Shown here: piece by piece, positions 8,891 through 15,783 of the stretch
Position numbering within the stretch: the stretch's first letter is position 1
Layout of the letters: each line of letters opens with the position of its first letter
Virus record (IMG/VR): IMGVR_UViG_3300020180_000099
Location: 1 to 28,194 of that record
Length of the DNA: 28,194 bases
From: a virus
Strand: one strand, 5' to 3'
Notes under the pieces: generated by a model
Told to the model about the DNA's origin: nothing
The model's database searches: none
Seen by the model: the letters and a program-made list of their open reading frames with translations, nothing else
Translations under genes and position numbers: made by a program

Positions 8891-8919
8891 ATAGTACTAT
8901 AGTACTTTTGATTTTTCAA
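8891..8919 (-). promoter_or_regulatory. Predicted promoter of scaffold-capsid genes
   Basis: On the minus strand, TTGAAA, a 17-nt spacer and TACTAT form a good sigma70-type promoter about 55 nt before the scaffold start at 8835. The spacer end and -10 box overlap the palindrome GTACTATAGTAC (8893-8904), a possible operator. Confidence 0.5.
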
Positions 8920-8963
8920 TGAACCGATTAAAGTCCAGTTTTTCCTCGTGTCTAGGAGGTGAG

Positions 8964-9278
8964 CTATAGTGATTCTATTTGCCCCTCAAGCATTTTCTTT
9001 TCTACTTGTGGCATATCCAAGAATGTTAATACCTTTTTAATAAACTTTACCTCTACCTTTCTAAATGTTTCTGCCTCTCTACTCAAGTCAATTTCCGTTA
9101 ATCTGGTAACCGCTTGGTCTAACTCCATTTCAAGAAATTGTTTATAATCTTGTTCAGTGATATTTCTTCCTGACAAAGCTACTTCCCAACTTCTATAAGT
9201 CTCTTTCTCCTCAACATTCAAATCCTCGAATTTAAGGACACCAATCTTTTTTAAATATCTGCTTAAGGTATCTTTCAT
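8964..9278 (-). CDS. Hypothetical helical protein between portal and scaffold
   Basis: 104 residues, charged and predicted mostly helical (MKDTLSRYLKKIGV... ending MLEGQIESL). No family recognised. The start overlaps the portal stop as ATGA, so it is translationally coupled to the portal. Small genes at this site in podoviruses may be head-completion or assembly factors, but nothing in the sequence proves that. Confidence 0.65.
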   Translation of the reverse strand: MKDTLSRYLKKIGVLKFEDLNVEEKETYRSWEVALSGRNITEQDYKQFLEMELDQAVTRLTEIDLSREAETFRKVEVKFIKKVLTFLDMPQVEKKMLEGQIESL

Positions 9279-10957
9279 GGTATTTGATTATCTATCGGCT
9301 GTGGCTGTTGCTGTGGCTGTGGCTGTTGCTGTGGCTGTGCTTGATACTCCATTACCGCATCAATATCATCTTGACTCCAGTCTAATAACTCAAGTTCTTT
9401 CTTTTGTGCTAACTGTATAGCTACAGGGTTCGTCTGGAACGATTGTTTAATATATGCTAACTTCTTCAAATCAAAATCATTATTTTTGTCTTGTTCTTCC
9501 TTGAGAACAACTGAACAAACATAACCTTCTGGATTCTGCCATGTAGACGGTAAAATTTCTTTTGATTGATATGCCCCGTCCCCACCTTTCTTATATAAAG
9601 TTAAAGCACCAGATGAGTTGGAGTTTAATAATTCATAGAATAATGTACCAGATTCTTTCCACGCTCTCCTGTAGTTCTTTGACACGACTTCATTCCTACC
9701 TTGAGACTGTTGGAATTGTAGTTGTATCTCTCCTAATGTTGCACCACCAGGCTGACTAACCCCTCTTTCAGTAGGAGTTTGTGCTACTGATGACTGTATT
9801 AGGTCTTTTAAGAAGGTTATTTGTTGTGAAGTATCGTTTAACGGTTCAATCTGCATTTGCTGTACAATCTCTCTAGGATTACCTGGTACTCCATACATAC
9901 CAAAGGGTTTAGGTGTAAAAGCTTTGGGGGTAAACTGTCCATTAAGTGTATTAAAGAAGTACATACCAAAGTTACGATAGGTTCGATTCTCTAAATCCTG
10001 CGAAAAGTACATGTTTACCACTTTGTTAAATGTTCTAGTTGCATCAGCTATACCGTCACTCCACAAATCGTTTAAATCTGGATCAGAAGCCCACGAAACG
10101 ATTGGAAGTCTTGTAATACCGATTGCCTCTTTAAGGGTCTTGTTTACTAAAATAGTTTTATCAGCGGCAAAAATCAATAAATGGCGTACAAATTGTTTCT
10201 TTTCCTCGTCCCATATCATTTTGTAAGACTCATTAAGCTCTACAATGACATCAGAAGCACGAAACTCATCAAAGTTGGACACTCCAAGAGTTATGAGTCT
10301 TTGATTCCGAGCCTCCATATCTTCCCTTGAAGTGGCAGAAGCAATTAATCCCTGACTACTATCAAGGTATTCTTTGAGTTCCTTCTTACCTTTGGTACTG
10401 TATTTATCATTAGCCAAAATGTTTCGTAAAGGTTTGTAGATATTTTTATGAATAACATAGTCTGCTGTTTCAATATCTAAAGAATTAGCTCTAGGGTCAA
10501 TTTCAATATCAAAAGGGTCAATAAGGTCGCAGAATATCTCACTCTTAGCATAACCCCATTTCTTAAAACCTCTACCTTGGAGCCCAACTACCTTCTTTTC
10601 CATGTTATCAAGAATGTCTAGCTTTAGTTTTTCATAGTAATAACCCCATAACTCATTCAAGACAATCTCTCCGTCTTTTGCTTCATTACCTTTGCCACGA
10701 GTCTCAAACTTTAATATAGGTGCTTCATCAATCTTACTTATCCAAGTCTGAATTGATTCACGAACAATAGGAATATTAACTGTCTGACGTTGTGTAAGAC
10801 GATTTGTTATTATTTTATCTCGGTAAAGAAAATAGTTTTCATTCCATTGTTCAAGTCTTCGTAATTTAAAATTATAGGATGCTTCCTTTTCTTTGATATG
10901 TTGTGCTACAAGAATATCGGTTTCAGTGTTAGTAGTAGTTGTAAATTCATTTTGCAT
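9275..10957 (-). CDS. Portal protein
   Basis: 560 residues from the ATG at 10957; in-frame ATGs at 10966 and 10999 are less likely because a TATAAT box lies at 10965-10970. Portal dodecamers form the DNA gate at one capsid vertex. Supporting sequence: an N-terminal helical segment (LRRLEQWNENYFLYRDKI), a basic/beta wing region (VNIPIVRESIQTWISKIDEAPILKFETRG), DLIDPFDIEIDPRA near residue 165, and GVSQPGGATLGEIQLQFQQSQGRN near residue 425, all usual in podovirus portals. The C-terminus is a Gln/Pro repeat tail. It stands between terminase and scaffold, as expected. The downstream gene is joined by ATGA. Confidence 0.85.
   Translation of the reverse strand: MQNEFTTTTNTETDILVAQHIKEKEASYNFKLRRLEQWNENYFLYRDKIITNRLTQRQTVNIPIVRESIQTWISKIDEAPILKFETRGKGNEAKDGEIVLNELWGYYYEKLKLDILDNMEKKVVGLQGRGFKKWGYAKSEIFCDLIDPFDIEIDPRANSLDIETADYVIHKNIYKPLRNILANDKYSTKGKKELKEYLDSSQGLIASATSREDMEARNQRLITLGVSNFDEFRASDVIVELNESYKMIWDEEKKQFVRHLLIFAADKTILVNKTLKEAIGITRLPIVSWASDPDLNDLWSDGIADATRTFNKVVNMYFSQDLENRTYRNFGMYFFNTLNGQFTPKAFTPKPFGMYGVPGNPREIVQQMQIEPLNDTSQQITFLKDLIQSSVAQTPTERGVSQPGGATLGEIQLQFQQSQGRNEVVSKNYRRAWKESGTLFYELLNSNSSGALTLYKKGGDGAYQSKEILPSTWQNPEGYVCSVVLKEEQDKNNDFDLKKLAYIKQSFQTNPVAIQLAQKKELELLDWSQDDIDAVMEYQAQPQQQPQPQQQPQPIDNQIP
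9298..9340. repeat. CTGTGG/CTGTTG microrepeat in the portal C-terminus
   Basis: A run of hexamers CTGTGG and CTGTTG encodes the alternating Gln/Pro tail (QPQQQPQPQQQPQP) of the portal protein. Copy number could vary by slippage in units of two residues. Confidence 0.8.
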
Positions 10958-10964
10958 TAAAAAC

Positions 10965-10970
10965 ATTATA
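10965..10970 (-). promoter_or_regulatory. Extended -10 box just before the portal start
   Basis: Minus strand TG-T-TATAAT, with 7 nt between the box and the ATG at 10957. A transcript from here would begin at or next to the start codon, so it would be leaderless. The -35 (TTGCAG, 18-nt spacer) is weak. Confidence 0.45.
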
Positions 10971-10983
10971 ACACACGTCGTAC

Positions 10984-11052
10984 TTATTCTGCAATCCAAT
11001 CTTCAAAAGATTTTAGTGACCTAATAGCTGTTAATTCTGTTTGATATTTCAT
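10984..11052 (-). CDS. Possible 22-residue leader peptide
   Basis: A tiny frame (MKYQTELTAIRSLKSFEDWI plus AE) fills the gap between a terminator hairpin and the portal promoter. It has an AT-rich leader like other genes here. Too short to assert as real; recorded because the gap is otherwise empty. Confidence 0.25.
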   Translation of the reverse strand: MKYQTELTAIRSLKSFEDWIAE

Positions 11053-11066
11053 AAAAATATACGACA

Positions 11067-11092
11067 AAAGAGAATACCATGTTATTCTCTTT
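11067..11092 (-). terminator. Intrinsic terminator after the Lys/Glu-tail protein
   Basis: A perfect 10-bp stem (AAAGAGAATA / TATTCTCTTT, 6-nt loop) lies just downstream of the stop at 11102, and the minus strand continues as TTGTCG. It would separate the terminase transcript from the portal transcript. Confidence 0.55.
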
Positions 11093-11101
11093 CGAAATTA
11101 T

Positions 11102-11422
11102 CTATTTAACTTCCTTAACTTTCTTAACTTCCTTAGCTTCCTTAGCTTCCTTAGCCACTTCCTCTTCACCTTTAACTAAATTCCATGCTGTCTTTCCTTC
11201 TACGATCTCATCAAAACGTGCATTAGCTTCATTCAATGAATGAAAACTATTGACTTGTTCTACAGTTAGAGCTATACCCTCTGTAGCAGAAACAACTTCT
11301 GGAGTGATTCGTTTGACTGTTGTTGTAAAGTTTGGACCGTCCTTTTGAACTGAAAGAACACACTCACCTTCTTCACCGTTGCGAGTAACAATTGCTTTTC
11401 GAAGTACATCATTTGTTAACAT
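11102..11422 (-). CDS. Hypothetical protein with Lys/Glu repeat tail
   Basis: 106 residues, no family recognised. Residues 1-85 look like a small mixed alpha/beta domain (MLTNDVLRKAIVTRNGEEGE...). The last 18 are a charged KEAKEAKEVKKVKEVK tail encoded by 9-base repeats. The gene stands alone between large terminase and portal. It has its own candidate TATAAT upstream (minus strand of 11464-11469) and a terminator behind, so it may be expressed independently. It could be a decoration or DNA-binding accessory protein; no evidence decides. Confidence 0.65.
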   Translation of the reverse strand: MLTNDVLRKAIVTRNGEEGECVLSVQKDGPNFTTTVKRITPEVVSATEGIALTVEQVNSFHSLNEANARFDEIVEGKTAWNLVKGEEEVAKEAKEAKEVKKVKEVK

Positions 11423-11469
11423 ATATATATATTTATATTAGTTTAATAACACCATGGACTTATATTATA

Positions 11470-12657
11470 TCAAAAACCGAGGAGTTCGTCCATTGGCTCT
11501 ACACCTTGTGTTTGAACAGTTGCAACTAATTTAGGAGTTGGACCGATAGAGGACATTGCATAACGTATGCCGTCTAGAGAATGGCTAAACATGTGTTCCG
11601 GTTTATTTAATATTTTACCATTTCTATCAGTCATCCATAAATAATTTCGATATTCATTGATAATATTTACCGAACGCTTTGTTACTGATATCTTTTGGTC
11701 TTGAATAAATTGTATACCAAATTCTACTGAATCATTACCTTTGCTAGCACCGATAATATTAAGTCCATAACTCCTTATTTCATCAATTGACTTGGGTTCA
11801 GCACTGTCTGCAATAATTAAGGCAGGCGCTTCTAGCGCAAGTAAAGTATCAGCAATTTGTTTATTTGACAAACCTTTTTGGTAAACAACCTCATCAAAAA
11901 TATACCCACCGTCATACTTGAGTACCGCAGAAATGGCTGTAGGATCATTTGTATAACCAAAATCTAACCCGTACCTTTCTAATCGTGCATTAACAGGTAT
12001 CTCGTCAATAATTTGCCAATTGGTATATATCTTTCCTTCCACCTCGCCAAGCAAACCTTCACCATAAACTTTCCACCAACCTTTTCTATTCTTACGTTGC
12101 TCAATCGATTCTCTAATTTCAGGCGGACATCCTTCATTATCTAAATAAGTGAGAACAATAAAATCAACATCACTTCTCTTTGCGATCAATTCGGTCTGAA
12201 CCCAAAACTCATTAGTAGGGTTATAGTCTAAAATGAAAAACTCTTTTGTACGAACTTCTAATTGTTCAAAGGCATCAAAGGTGTTGTTATTAGCCTCGTT
12301 CATAAAACATCTGTCACGCCTTGCACCTCTTAATTTATCCCCATTATCAGTTGAGAAAAACTCTATCCTCGACCCTGTTTCAAAAGTGTAGGTAGAGTCT
12401 TGGACATTCCAATTACTGTCTTTCCAGTAGTGATGAGATTGAAGTATCCTCTTAAAATCGCGTAGGGCACCTCTCTTTAAGTGGGGGATAGACTCTGCTA
12501 CCACCGAAGTGATAGTAGGAACCGTATCTGTTTGAGCATAGGCAATTAAATACAGAAGTATTGATATAGTCTTGCTAGCCGAAGTACCACCTTGGATTAT
12601 TCGGATTCTTTTAGAAAGCTTACTTATTTTGTCATAAGCAGTTGTTAACTCAAACAT
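11470..12657 (-). CDS. terL: Terminase large subunit
   Basis: 395 residues, a normal length for this family. The N-terminal packaging ATPase has a Walker A of the form GGTSASKT (residues 23-30) and a Walker B CFMNEAN (117-123; Glu121 catalytic by analogy). The C-terminal RNase H-like nuclease has acidic residues in YGLDFGYTNDPTA (Asp232), IIADSAEPKSIDE (Asp284) and HSLDGIRYA (Asp362). The enzyme translocates DNA into the prohead through the portal and cuts the concatemer. Its ATG follows the small-subunit stop with no gap. The packaging strategy (pac or cos) cannot be read from this window. Confidence 0.95.
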   Translation of the reverse strand: MFELTTAYDKISKLSKRIRIIQGGTSASKTISILLYLIAYAQTDTVPTITSVVAESIPHLKRGALRDFKRILQSHHYWKDSNWNVQDSTYTFETGSRIEFFSTDNGDKLRGARRDRCFMNEANNNTFDAFEQLEVRTKEFFILDYNPTNEFWVQTELIAKRSDVDFIVLTYLDNEGCPPEIRESIEQRKNRKGWWKVYGEGLLGEVEGKIYTNWQIIDEIPVNARLERYGLDFGYTNDPTAISAVLKYDGGYIFDEVVYQKGLSNKQIADTLLALEAPALIIADSAEPKSIDEIRSYGLNIIGASKGNDSVEFGIQFIQDQKISVTKRSVNIINEYRNYLWMTDRNGKILNKPEHMFSHSLDGIRYAMSSIGPTPKLVATVQTQGVEPMDELLGF

Positions 12658-12915
12658 TTATATTCTTTTAACTACTGCGATTGGATCTGGCATAATATTT
12701 GTACCGTCGGGATTGGAGAATGACTGAACAGCTTTACCAAAATGATGTTCAAGTATAAATTTTAACATAATAGGATCTCCATTCTCTGCCATTAGGATAG
12801 CTTTATCAACAAGTCTTTTGACAGTACCCGATGCCAAGTAATCAGAAAGTTGAGGTTTTGATTTTGAACCTTTTGGTCGACCGCCTTTAATTTTATGGCC
12901 CATTACGAATGTCAT
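12658..12915 (-). CDS. Putative terminase small subunit
   Basis: 85 residues directly abutting the large terminase gene. The N-terminus has an AT-hook-like basic motif (GGRPKGSKSKPQ), followed by a helical part (LVDKAILMAENGDPIMLKFILEHHFGK). This resembles small DNA-recognition proteins that pair with large terminases and bind the packaging site. An alternative start at 12903 would remove MTFV. The AT-hook at the N-terminus is unusual compared with helix-turn-helix small subunits. Assignment is mainly by position. Confidence 0.65.
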   Translation of the reverse strand: MTFVMGHKIKGGRPKGSKSKPQLSDYLASGTVKRLVDKAILMAENGDPIMLKFILEHHFGKAVQSFSNPDGTNIMPDPIAVVKRI

Positions 12916-12918
12916 AAA

Positions 12919-13131
12919 TTATATTTTTATATTTGATAGCTCTAGAGCCTGTGCAATTAAATCAACAACACATCTTTTGAAATCTTTATTATCGGATAAT
13001 AGCATTTGAAACGATACCGGAACCTTCACATCCCTTAGGTGAATATCACCAGACAGAACAGCGACACTTTCCCCACCTTTAGTCTTTAAGTCTTGGACAA
13101 CAAACACTAATTTTGAAACTTCTTCATTCAT
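12919..13131 (-). CDS. Hypothetical small protein
   Basis: 70 residues, beta strands then a helix (VFVVQDLKTKGGESVAVL... VVDLIAQALELSNIKI). No family recognised. Its start overlaps the stop of a 32-residue membrane peptide gene as ATGA and its end is 3 bases from the small terminase gene. A TATAAT box lies 8 nt before the ATG (see 13140-13168). Confidence 0.6.
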   Translation of the reverse strand: MNEEVSKLVFVVQDLKTKGGESVAVLSGDIHLRDVKVPVSFQMLLSDNKDFKRCVVDLIAQALELSNIKI

Positions 13132-13226
13132 ATTTTTTTATTATAACATAATAAGTCATGGTATACAATGACCGCTTTTATTAAAGCTACTATTAAAGCT
13201 ACCAAGAGTAATAGTAAAATAATCAT
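13128..13226 (-). CDS. 32-residue single-helix membrane microprotein
   Basis: The frame encodes MIILLLLLVALIVALIKAV followed by a short polar tail (IVYHDLLCYNKKI). About 20 hydrophobic residues make one transmembrane helix. Both ends are joined to neighbours by ATGA overlaps: its ATG overlaps the stop of the 264-residue gene, and its TGA overlaps the ATG of the 70-residue gene. Two such overlaps plus the filled gap make a real gene likely. Function unknown; membrane anchoring, host-takeover or lysis-timing roles are all possible. Confidence 0.6.
   Translation of the reverse strand: MIILLLLLVALIVALIKAVIVYHDLLCYNKKI
13140..13168 (-). promoter_or_regulatory. Possible promoter before the terminase genes
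   Basis: On the minus strand, TTGTAT, 17 nt and TATAAT end 8 nt before the ATG at 13131. It lies inside the microprotein gene, where TTATAAT also encodes part of its tail, so it may be chance. Confidence 0.35.
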
Positions 13227-14017
13227 AATTGATGAAGACTAAGTGGTGGTAATGAATAGTTTGATAGGGCCCCTTTTCTCATTCTATAAGAAAGTCCCGA
13301 AGATTTATAATCTTCTCTCATGAAGGCCCAATACTTATCAATATTATCATACTGTAAATTCTTTATTTGCATTGACTTAACCGATGATCTAAAAGCTCGT
13401 CTAACTTTTGGAAAGAGTAGAGCAAATAAAACTACATTTATAAAGTATTGTACCTTCTTCATATCAAATTCCTCTCTGTACATTAAGATTTTTGATAAAT
13501 ATTTTACTTCTCTGAATGGTCTAGCAAGGAGTTTTTCAGTTGATGTCTCACTCATAATATCTATTAAACGCAATCTATATGCGTTGTCATATTCTATCAA
13601 ATGCGAGAAATATAAGGAGAATTGGCTTGCTACAATCTCTTTTAAACCCATTCCAATTAAGAAGCTATACAAAGTAGCGTCTAATTCTTTCATACAAACC
13701 ATTCGATACTCAGGTTTTAAAATATGTGTTTCTAGTGTTTTTTCTGCAAATCGATTGAAAGCAGAAAAAAAACTATTTAATGTTGGTCTCAATTTAAAGA
13801 TTTCAATGAAGATTGCTTTTAATATATCTATTGAAAATAAAGTTTCAGGAGTTGCTATACCTTTTTGTGGAAATTCAGCACCCTCATAATAAACAAAAAT
13901 ACCATCGTCACATCTAATAGATTTTACTTTTAAAGCATAAACAGAACCCGATTTTTCTATCGTAGAATTTATCTTCTTACCAGTTCTGTTTTGGTAAATA
14001 TAATCTATTTTTTCCAC
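13223..14017 (-). CDS. Unknown 264-residue protein
   Basis: No family recognised. Residues 1-60 look beta-rich (YIYQNRTGKKINSTIEKSG... DDGIFVYYEG). The rest is helical, with aromatic and basic residues and a semi-hydrophobic stretch near residues 188-205 (VQYFINVVLFALLFPKVRR) that might contact a membrane. The start overlaps the end of a 55-residue basic protein gene by 13 bases and the stop overlaps the next gene as ATGA. It is thus part of the same leftward unit as the terminase. Base composition matches its neighbours. Function not known. Confidence 0.65.
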   Translation of the reverse strand: MEKIDYIYQNRTGKKINSTIEKSGSVYALKVKSIRCDDGIFVYYEGAEFPQKGIATPETLFSIDILKAIFIEIFKLRPTLNSFFSAFNRFAEKTLETHILKPEYRMVCMKELDATLYSFLIGMGLKEIVASQFSLYFSHLIEYDNAYRLRLIDIMSETSTEKLLARPFREVKYLSKILMYREEFDMKKVQYFINVVLFALLFPKVRRAFRSSVKSMQIKNLQYDNIDKYWAFMREDYKSSGLSYRMRKGALSNYSLPPLSLHQL

Positions 14018-14172
14018 CTCTTTTTTAACATCATTATCGAATGTGATCTACGCTCTGCAATACTTTTATTCTTCCAACGAGCTTCGAAAGCTTTTCTTGT
14101 TATAGCTTTCCTCTGTTTAGCCGTCTTTAATGACCACTGAAATTTTCTTGCTTGACTTTGAGCTTCTGACAT
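14005..14172 (-). CDS. 55-residue basic protein
   Basis: The frame (MSEAQSQARKFQWSLKTAKQ...) is very rich in Lys and Arg, with two similar segments (RKAFEARWKNKS and LKKRWKK) like the short basic motifs near phage endonucleases and DNA-binding proteins. It overlaps the following gene by 13 bases. A TG-T-TATAAT box ends 6 nt before its ATG, implying a leaderless transcript and making it the first gene of this unit. Probably nucleic-acid binding (inference). Confidence 0.6.
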   Translation of the reverse strand: MSEAQSQARKFQWSLKTAKQRKAITRKAFEARWKNKSIAERRSHSIMMLKKRWKK

Positions 14173-14178
14173 ACAAAG

Positions 14179-14208
14179 ATTATAACACTACTGTATAATA
14201 AAAAGCAA
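14179..14208 (-). promoter_or_regulatory. Predicted promoter with leaderless start
   Basis: On the minus strand, TTGCTT, an 18-nt spacer and an extended -10 TG-T-TATAAT lie only 6 nt before the ATG at 14172. It follows directly on the terminator of the previous gene, so it would restart transcription towards terminase. Confidence 0.6.
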
Positions 14209-14242
14209 ATTGACCCTATTAATTAAATCAATAGGGTCAATT
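14208..14242 (-). terminator. Intrinsic terminator after the zinc-knuckle microprotein
   Basis: A perfect 13-bp stem (AATTGACCCTATT and its complement, 9-nt loop) is followed on the minus strand by TTGCTTTTTATT. It lies 5 bases after the stop at 14247. Confidence 0.7.
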
Positions 14243-14246
14243 ATAG

Positions 14247-14348
14247 TTACTCTTCAATCTGCTCTTCAATAACACACAAACAAGGCTTATCATCTTCTGG
14301 TCCAACATTTACATGGCCAGTACCATCACACATATCGCAATTAGGCAT
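14247..14348 (-). CDS. 33-residue zinc-knuckle microprotein
   Basis: The frame encodes MPNCDMCDGTGHVNVGPEDD followed by KPCLCVIEEQIEE. C-x2-C-DGTG and a later CLC supply four cysteines, as in DnaJ-type CxxCxGxG zinc modules. A protein encoded at 21928-22092 on the other strand has the same CDGTG...CLC(I/V) arrangement, which supports both being real. A terminator follows directly. Likely metal-binding; partner and role unknown. Confidence 0.6.
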   Translation of the reverse strand: MPNCDMCDGTGHVNVGPEDDKPCLCVIEEQIEE

Positions 14349-14417
14349 AGAATTGTTATTATTGCTTTCTTGTAAAATCGACCTTTCAAAAAATCATCTT
14401 GCATATCATCTATTGAT

Positions 14418-14527
14418 TGCCCCCAGTTAAATCTGTTCAACAACTACTTTATAACTTACCATTTAGCGAGTTATTCACAAGCTAAGGGCTATCTAATTTC
14501 TTCATTGAACAGATGTAACTAGGGGCA
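14418..14527 (-). ncRNA. Candidate structured RNA: long inverted repeat
   Basis: Arms 14418-14440 and 14505-14527 are complementary at 21 of 23 positions, with a 64-nt loop. Read as minus-strand RNA, one of the two differences becomes a G-U pair, leaving one mismatch. As plus-strand RNA both are true mismatches. That favours transcription leftward, with the flanking genes. No frame crosses it. It is not a recognised tRNA or ribozyme. Confidence 0.4.
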
Positions 14528-14536
14528 GATTAATAC

Positions 14537-15037
14537 TTACCTATTCCAACAACCTTTACTTGAATACCAAGGCTCGCTACCTCTATTAGCATACAACCAC
14601 TTAGCAAAAGCAATGTTATCCTTTTCCTTTGTAATATCAAACCCAAGCTTTGTTGCCTGTGCAAAGTTAACAGTGTTAATTTGTGCAATACCAATATCAA
14701 CTGTTCCGTTGGTATTTACACCAATTATAATCTGTCCATTCTTACCCAAGTGCTTACCACCACTTTCACATTTGAATATTCTAGCCATTACAGGTGCATC
14801 ACTTTCAATCATAACTTCCTTTATTACTTCAGCTTCAACAATCTCTGGAGCAATATTTTTCTTTGCATAATGATACCCTGCAACACCAGACCAACCAATA
14901 ATGTCCATAGCTATGATAACAAATACTACACGAACAGCTAAACGCTTTGCTTTATACCTAAACACTTGCATCTTAGTCTTTCCACAATACATGTTATCAA
15001 TGTGCTGGTTTCCATAAAATATTTTTGTAACTTTCAT
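14537..15037 (-). CDS. Membrane-anchored lysozyme/transglycosylase-like muramidase
   Basis: 166 residues. Residues 34-56 (AVRVVFVIIAMDIIGWSGVAGY) form one membrane helix preceded by basic residues, placing the C-terminal domain outside the inner membrane. Residues 84-166 are a lysozyme-fold domain: RIFKCESGG with the probable catalytic Glu91, DIGIAQIN (114-121), NIAFAKWLYANRG, then PWYSSKGCW. Cys90 and Cys163 may form a disulfide. Transglycosylase-like domains of this style are, to my knowledge, common in Patescibacteria. It is the first leftward gene beside the origin and far from the lysis cluster, so it may act early or in wall remodelling rather than final lysis. Confidence 0.8.
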   Translation of the reverse strand: MKVTKIFYGNQHIDNMYCGKTKMQVFRYKAKRLAVRVVFVIIAMDIIGWSGVAGYHYAKKNIAPEIVEAEVIKEVMIESDAPVMARIFKCESGGKHLGKNGQIIIGVNTNGTVDIGIAQINTVNFAQATKLGFDITKEKDNIAFAKWLYANRGSEPWYSSKGCWNR

Positions 15038-15067
15038 ATATTTAATTAATTACTAATAAACATAGTT

Positions 15068-15095
15068 ATTATACTACTGTGTAAAATAATTGCAA
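15068..15095 (-). promoter_or_regulatory. Predicted promoter of the muramidase gene
   Basis: On the minus strand, TTGCAA, a 16-nt spacer and TATAAT give a transcript start near 15061 and a leader of about 24 nt before the ATG at 15037. Confidence 0.6.
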
Positions 15096-15102
15096 GTGCA
15101 CC

Positions 15103-15111
15103 TGTGGATAA
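15103..15111 (-). promoter_or_regulatory. DnaA box
   Basis: A perfect match to TTATCCACA on the minus strand, at the left edge of the repeat-rich control region. Near matches are CTATCCACA at 15690-15698 (plus) and TTATTCACA at 14471-14479. A second perfect copy is at 18816-18824. Confidence 0.55.
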
Positions 15112-15133
15112 CTTTTTAACATAGCCTAGGAGG

Positions 15134-15150
15134 CATTGTTATTAACAATG
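15134..15150. promoter_or_regulatory. 17-bp palindrome, possible operator
   Basis: CATTGTTA-T-TAACAATG is a perfect palindrome just upstream of the muramidase promoter. It has a form usual for a dimeric repressor site. It could be a target of the HTH microprotein at 18866, but no evidence links them. Confidence 0.4.
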
Positions 15151-15202
15151 TTTGCTCTCATTATTGGGGTGTAAAGAGGTTATTCATAAAAATGCTAGTC
15201 AC

Positions 15203-15234
15203 GATTATATGGCTAATAATATAGAAACACGTTT
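15203..15234 (+). repeat. Left copy of a 32-bp inverted repeat bracketing the iterons
   Basis: This sequence recurs in inverse orientation at 15851-15882 with one difference in 32. The two copies enclose the first iteron cluster, the first terminator and the first promoter. Confidence 0.85.
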
Positions 15235-15281
15235 TTTACTGCCACCTGTCATGTCAAAATGCTGTCAGGATGGCTTTAAAT

Positions 15282-15603
15282 GGCTTAACAGAGCCACGTT
15301 TATGCTGACAGGTAGCTCAAACAAAAAAAAGGGTGGCTTAACAGAGCCACGTTTATGCTGACAGAGAATGACCAAAAAGGGGGGTAAACAAATTCGTATA
15401 GAAGATGATGATGATGATAATGTGATGATGATAATCCCTTATACCTCTTTCTAAATCAAAAATCTCTGGTTCCCTGGTAATAAGCCCGTGTTAAGCCACG
15501 TTTATGCTGACAGGTTGTAAAACGTACCTGACAGCATGGTCTGCTTTTTAACTTTAACGACTGAACAGAGCCACGTTTATGCTGACAGGTGTCTGTCAGC
15601 ATA
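15282..15603. repeat. Iteron cluster type I (core TTATGCTGACAGGT)
   Basis: Four direct copies share GCCACGTTTATGCTGACAG: 15282-15313, 15335-15364, 15495-15515 and 15564-15590 (longer flanks GGCTTAACAGA in the first two). The last copy forms a perfect 11-bp hairpin with an inverted half-copy (15578-15588 and 15593-15603, loop GTGT). Further degenerate half-sites lie at 15244-15251, 15259-15270 and 15526-15537, some inverted. A (GAT)n-like run lies at 15402-15435. Repeats of this size next to replication genes are typical iterons or operators. No credible gene is present. Confidence 0.75.
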
Positions 15604-15619
15604 TAATATAATCAAAACA

Positions 15620-15659
15620 AAAAGCCCGTAATGTGGAGAACCTCCATATCATCGGGCTT
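15620..15659 (+). terminator. Terminator-like hairpin A
   Basis: AAAAGCCCG and CGGGCTTTT close an inner stem ATGTGGAG / CTCCATAT, followed by TCGTTG. It works as a terminator in either direction because the stem ends in A and T runs. It sits between iteron cluster I and promoter P1. Confidence 0.65.
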
Positions 15660-15708
15660 TTCGTTGACAGCTTAGTAATTAAACTATGCCTATCCACAGT
15701 CTATCATG

Positions 15709-15737
15709 TTGACTTTAAAATTTCAATCATTTATACA
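15709..15737 (+). promoter_or_regulatory. Promoter P1
   Basis: TTGACT, 17 nt and TATACA. The sequence from 15708 to about 15771 is nearly the same as that of P2 upstream of the replication genes, but the ATG at the matching place (15769) is followed by TTT TAA. Its transcript would therefore not encode a protein before hairpin B. Confidence 0.65.
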
Positions 15738-15783
15738 AATTTCATTATGACAGTATTAATATAAAAACATGTTTTAATCGCAC

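Noticed and set aside
13320-13889. Long plus-strand frame opposite the unknown 264-residue gene
   Set aside because: It lies opposite a gene that fits the leftward overlapping chain with ATGA junctions, and it has no promoter or neighbours in its direction.
14418-14527. tRNA or tmRNA gene
   Set aside because: The long stem has the wrong geometry, and no T-loop GTTCRA or CCA-type end is in place.
15152-15361. Open frame of about 69 codons on the plus strand in the control region
   Set aside because: It runs through two iteron copies and one arm of the 32-bp inverted repeat; its protein mirrors the repeats and has no recognisable start context.
15282-15603. CRISPR array
   Set aside because: Repeats are irregularly spaced, differ in length and partly inverted, spacers are unequal, and no cas gene is present.
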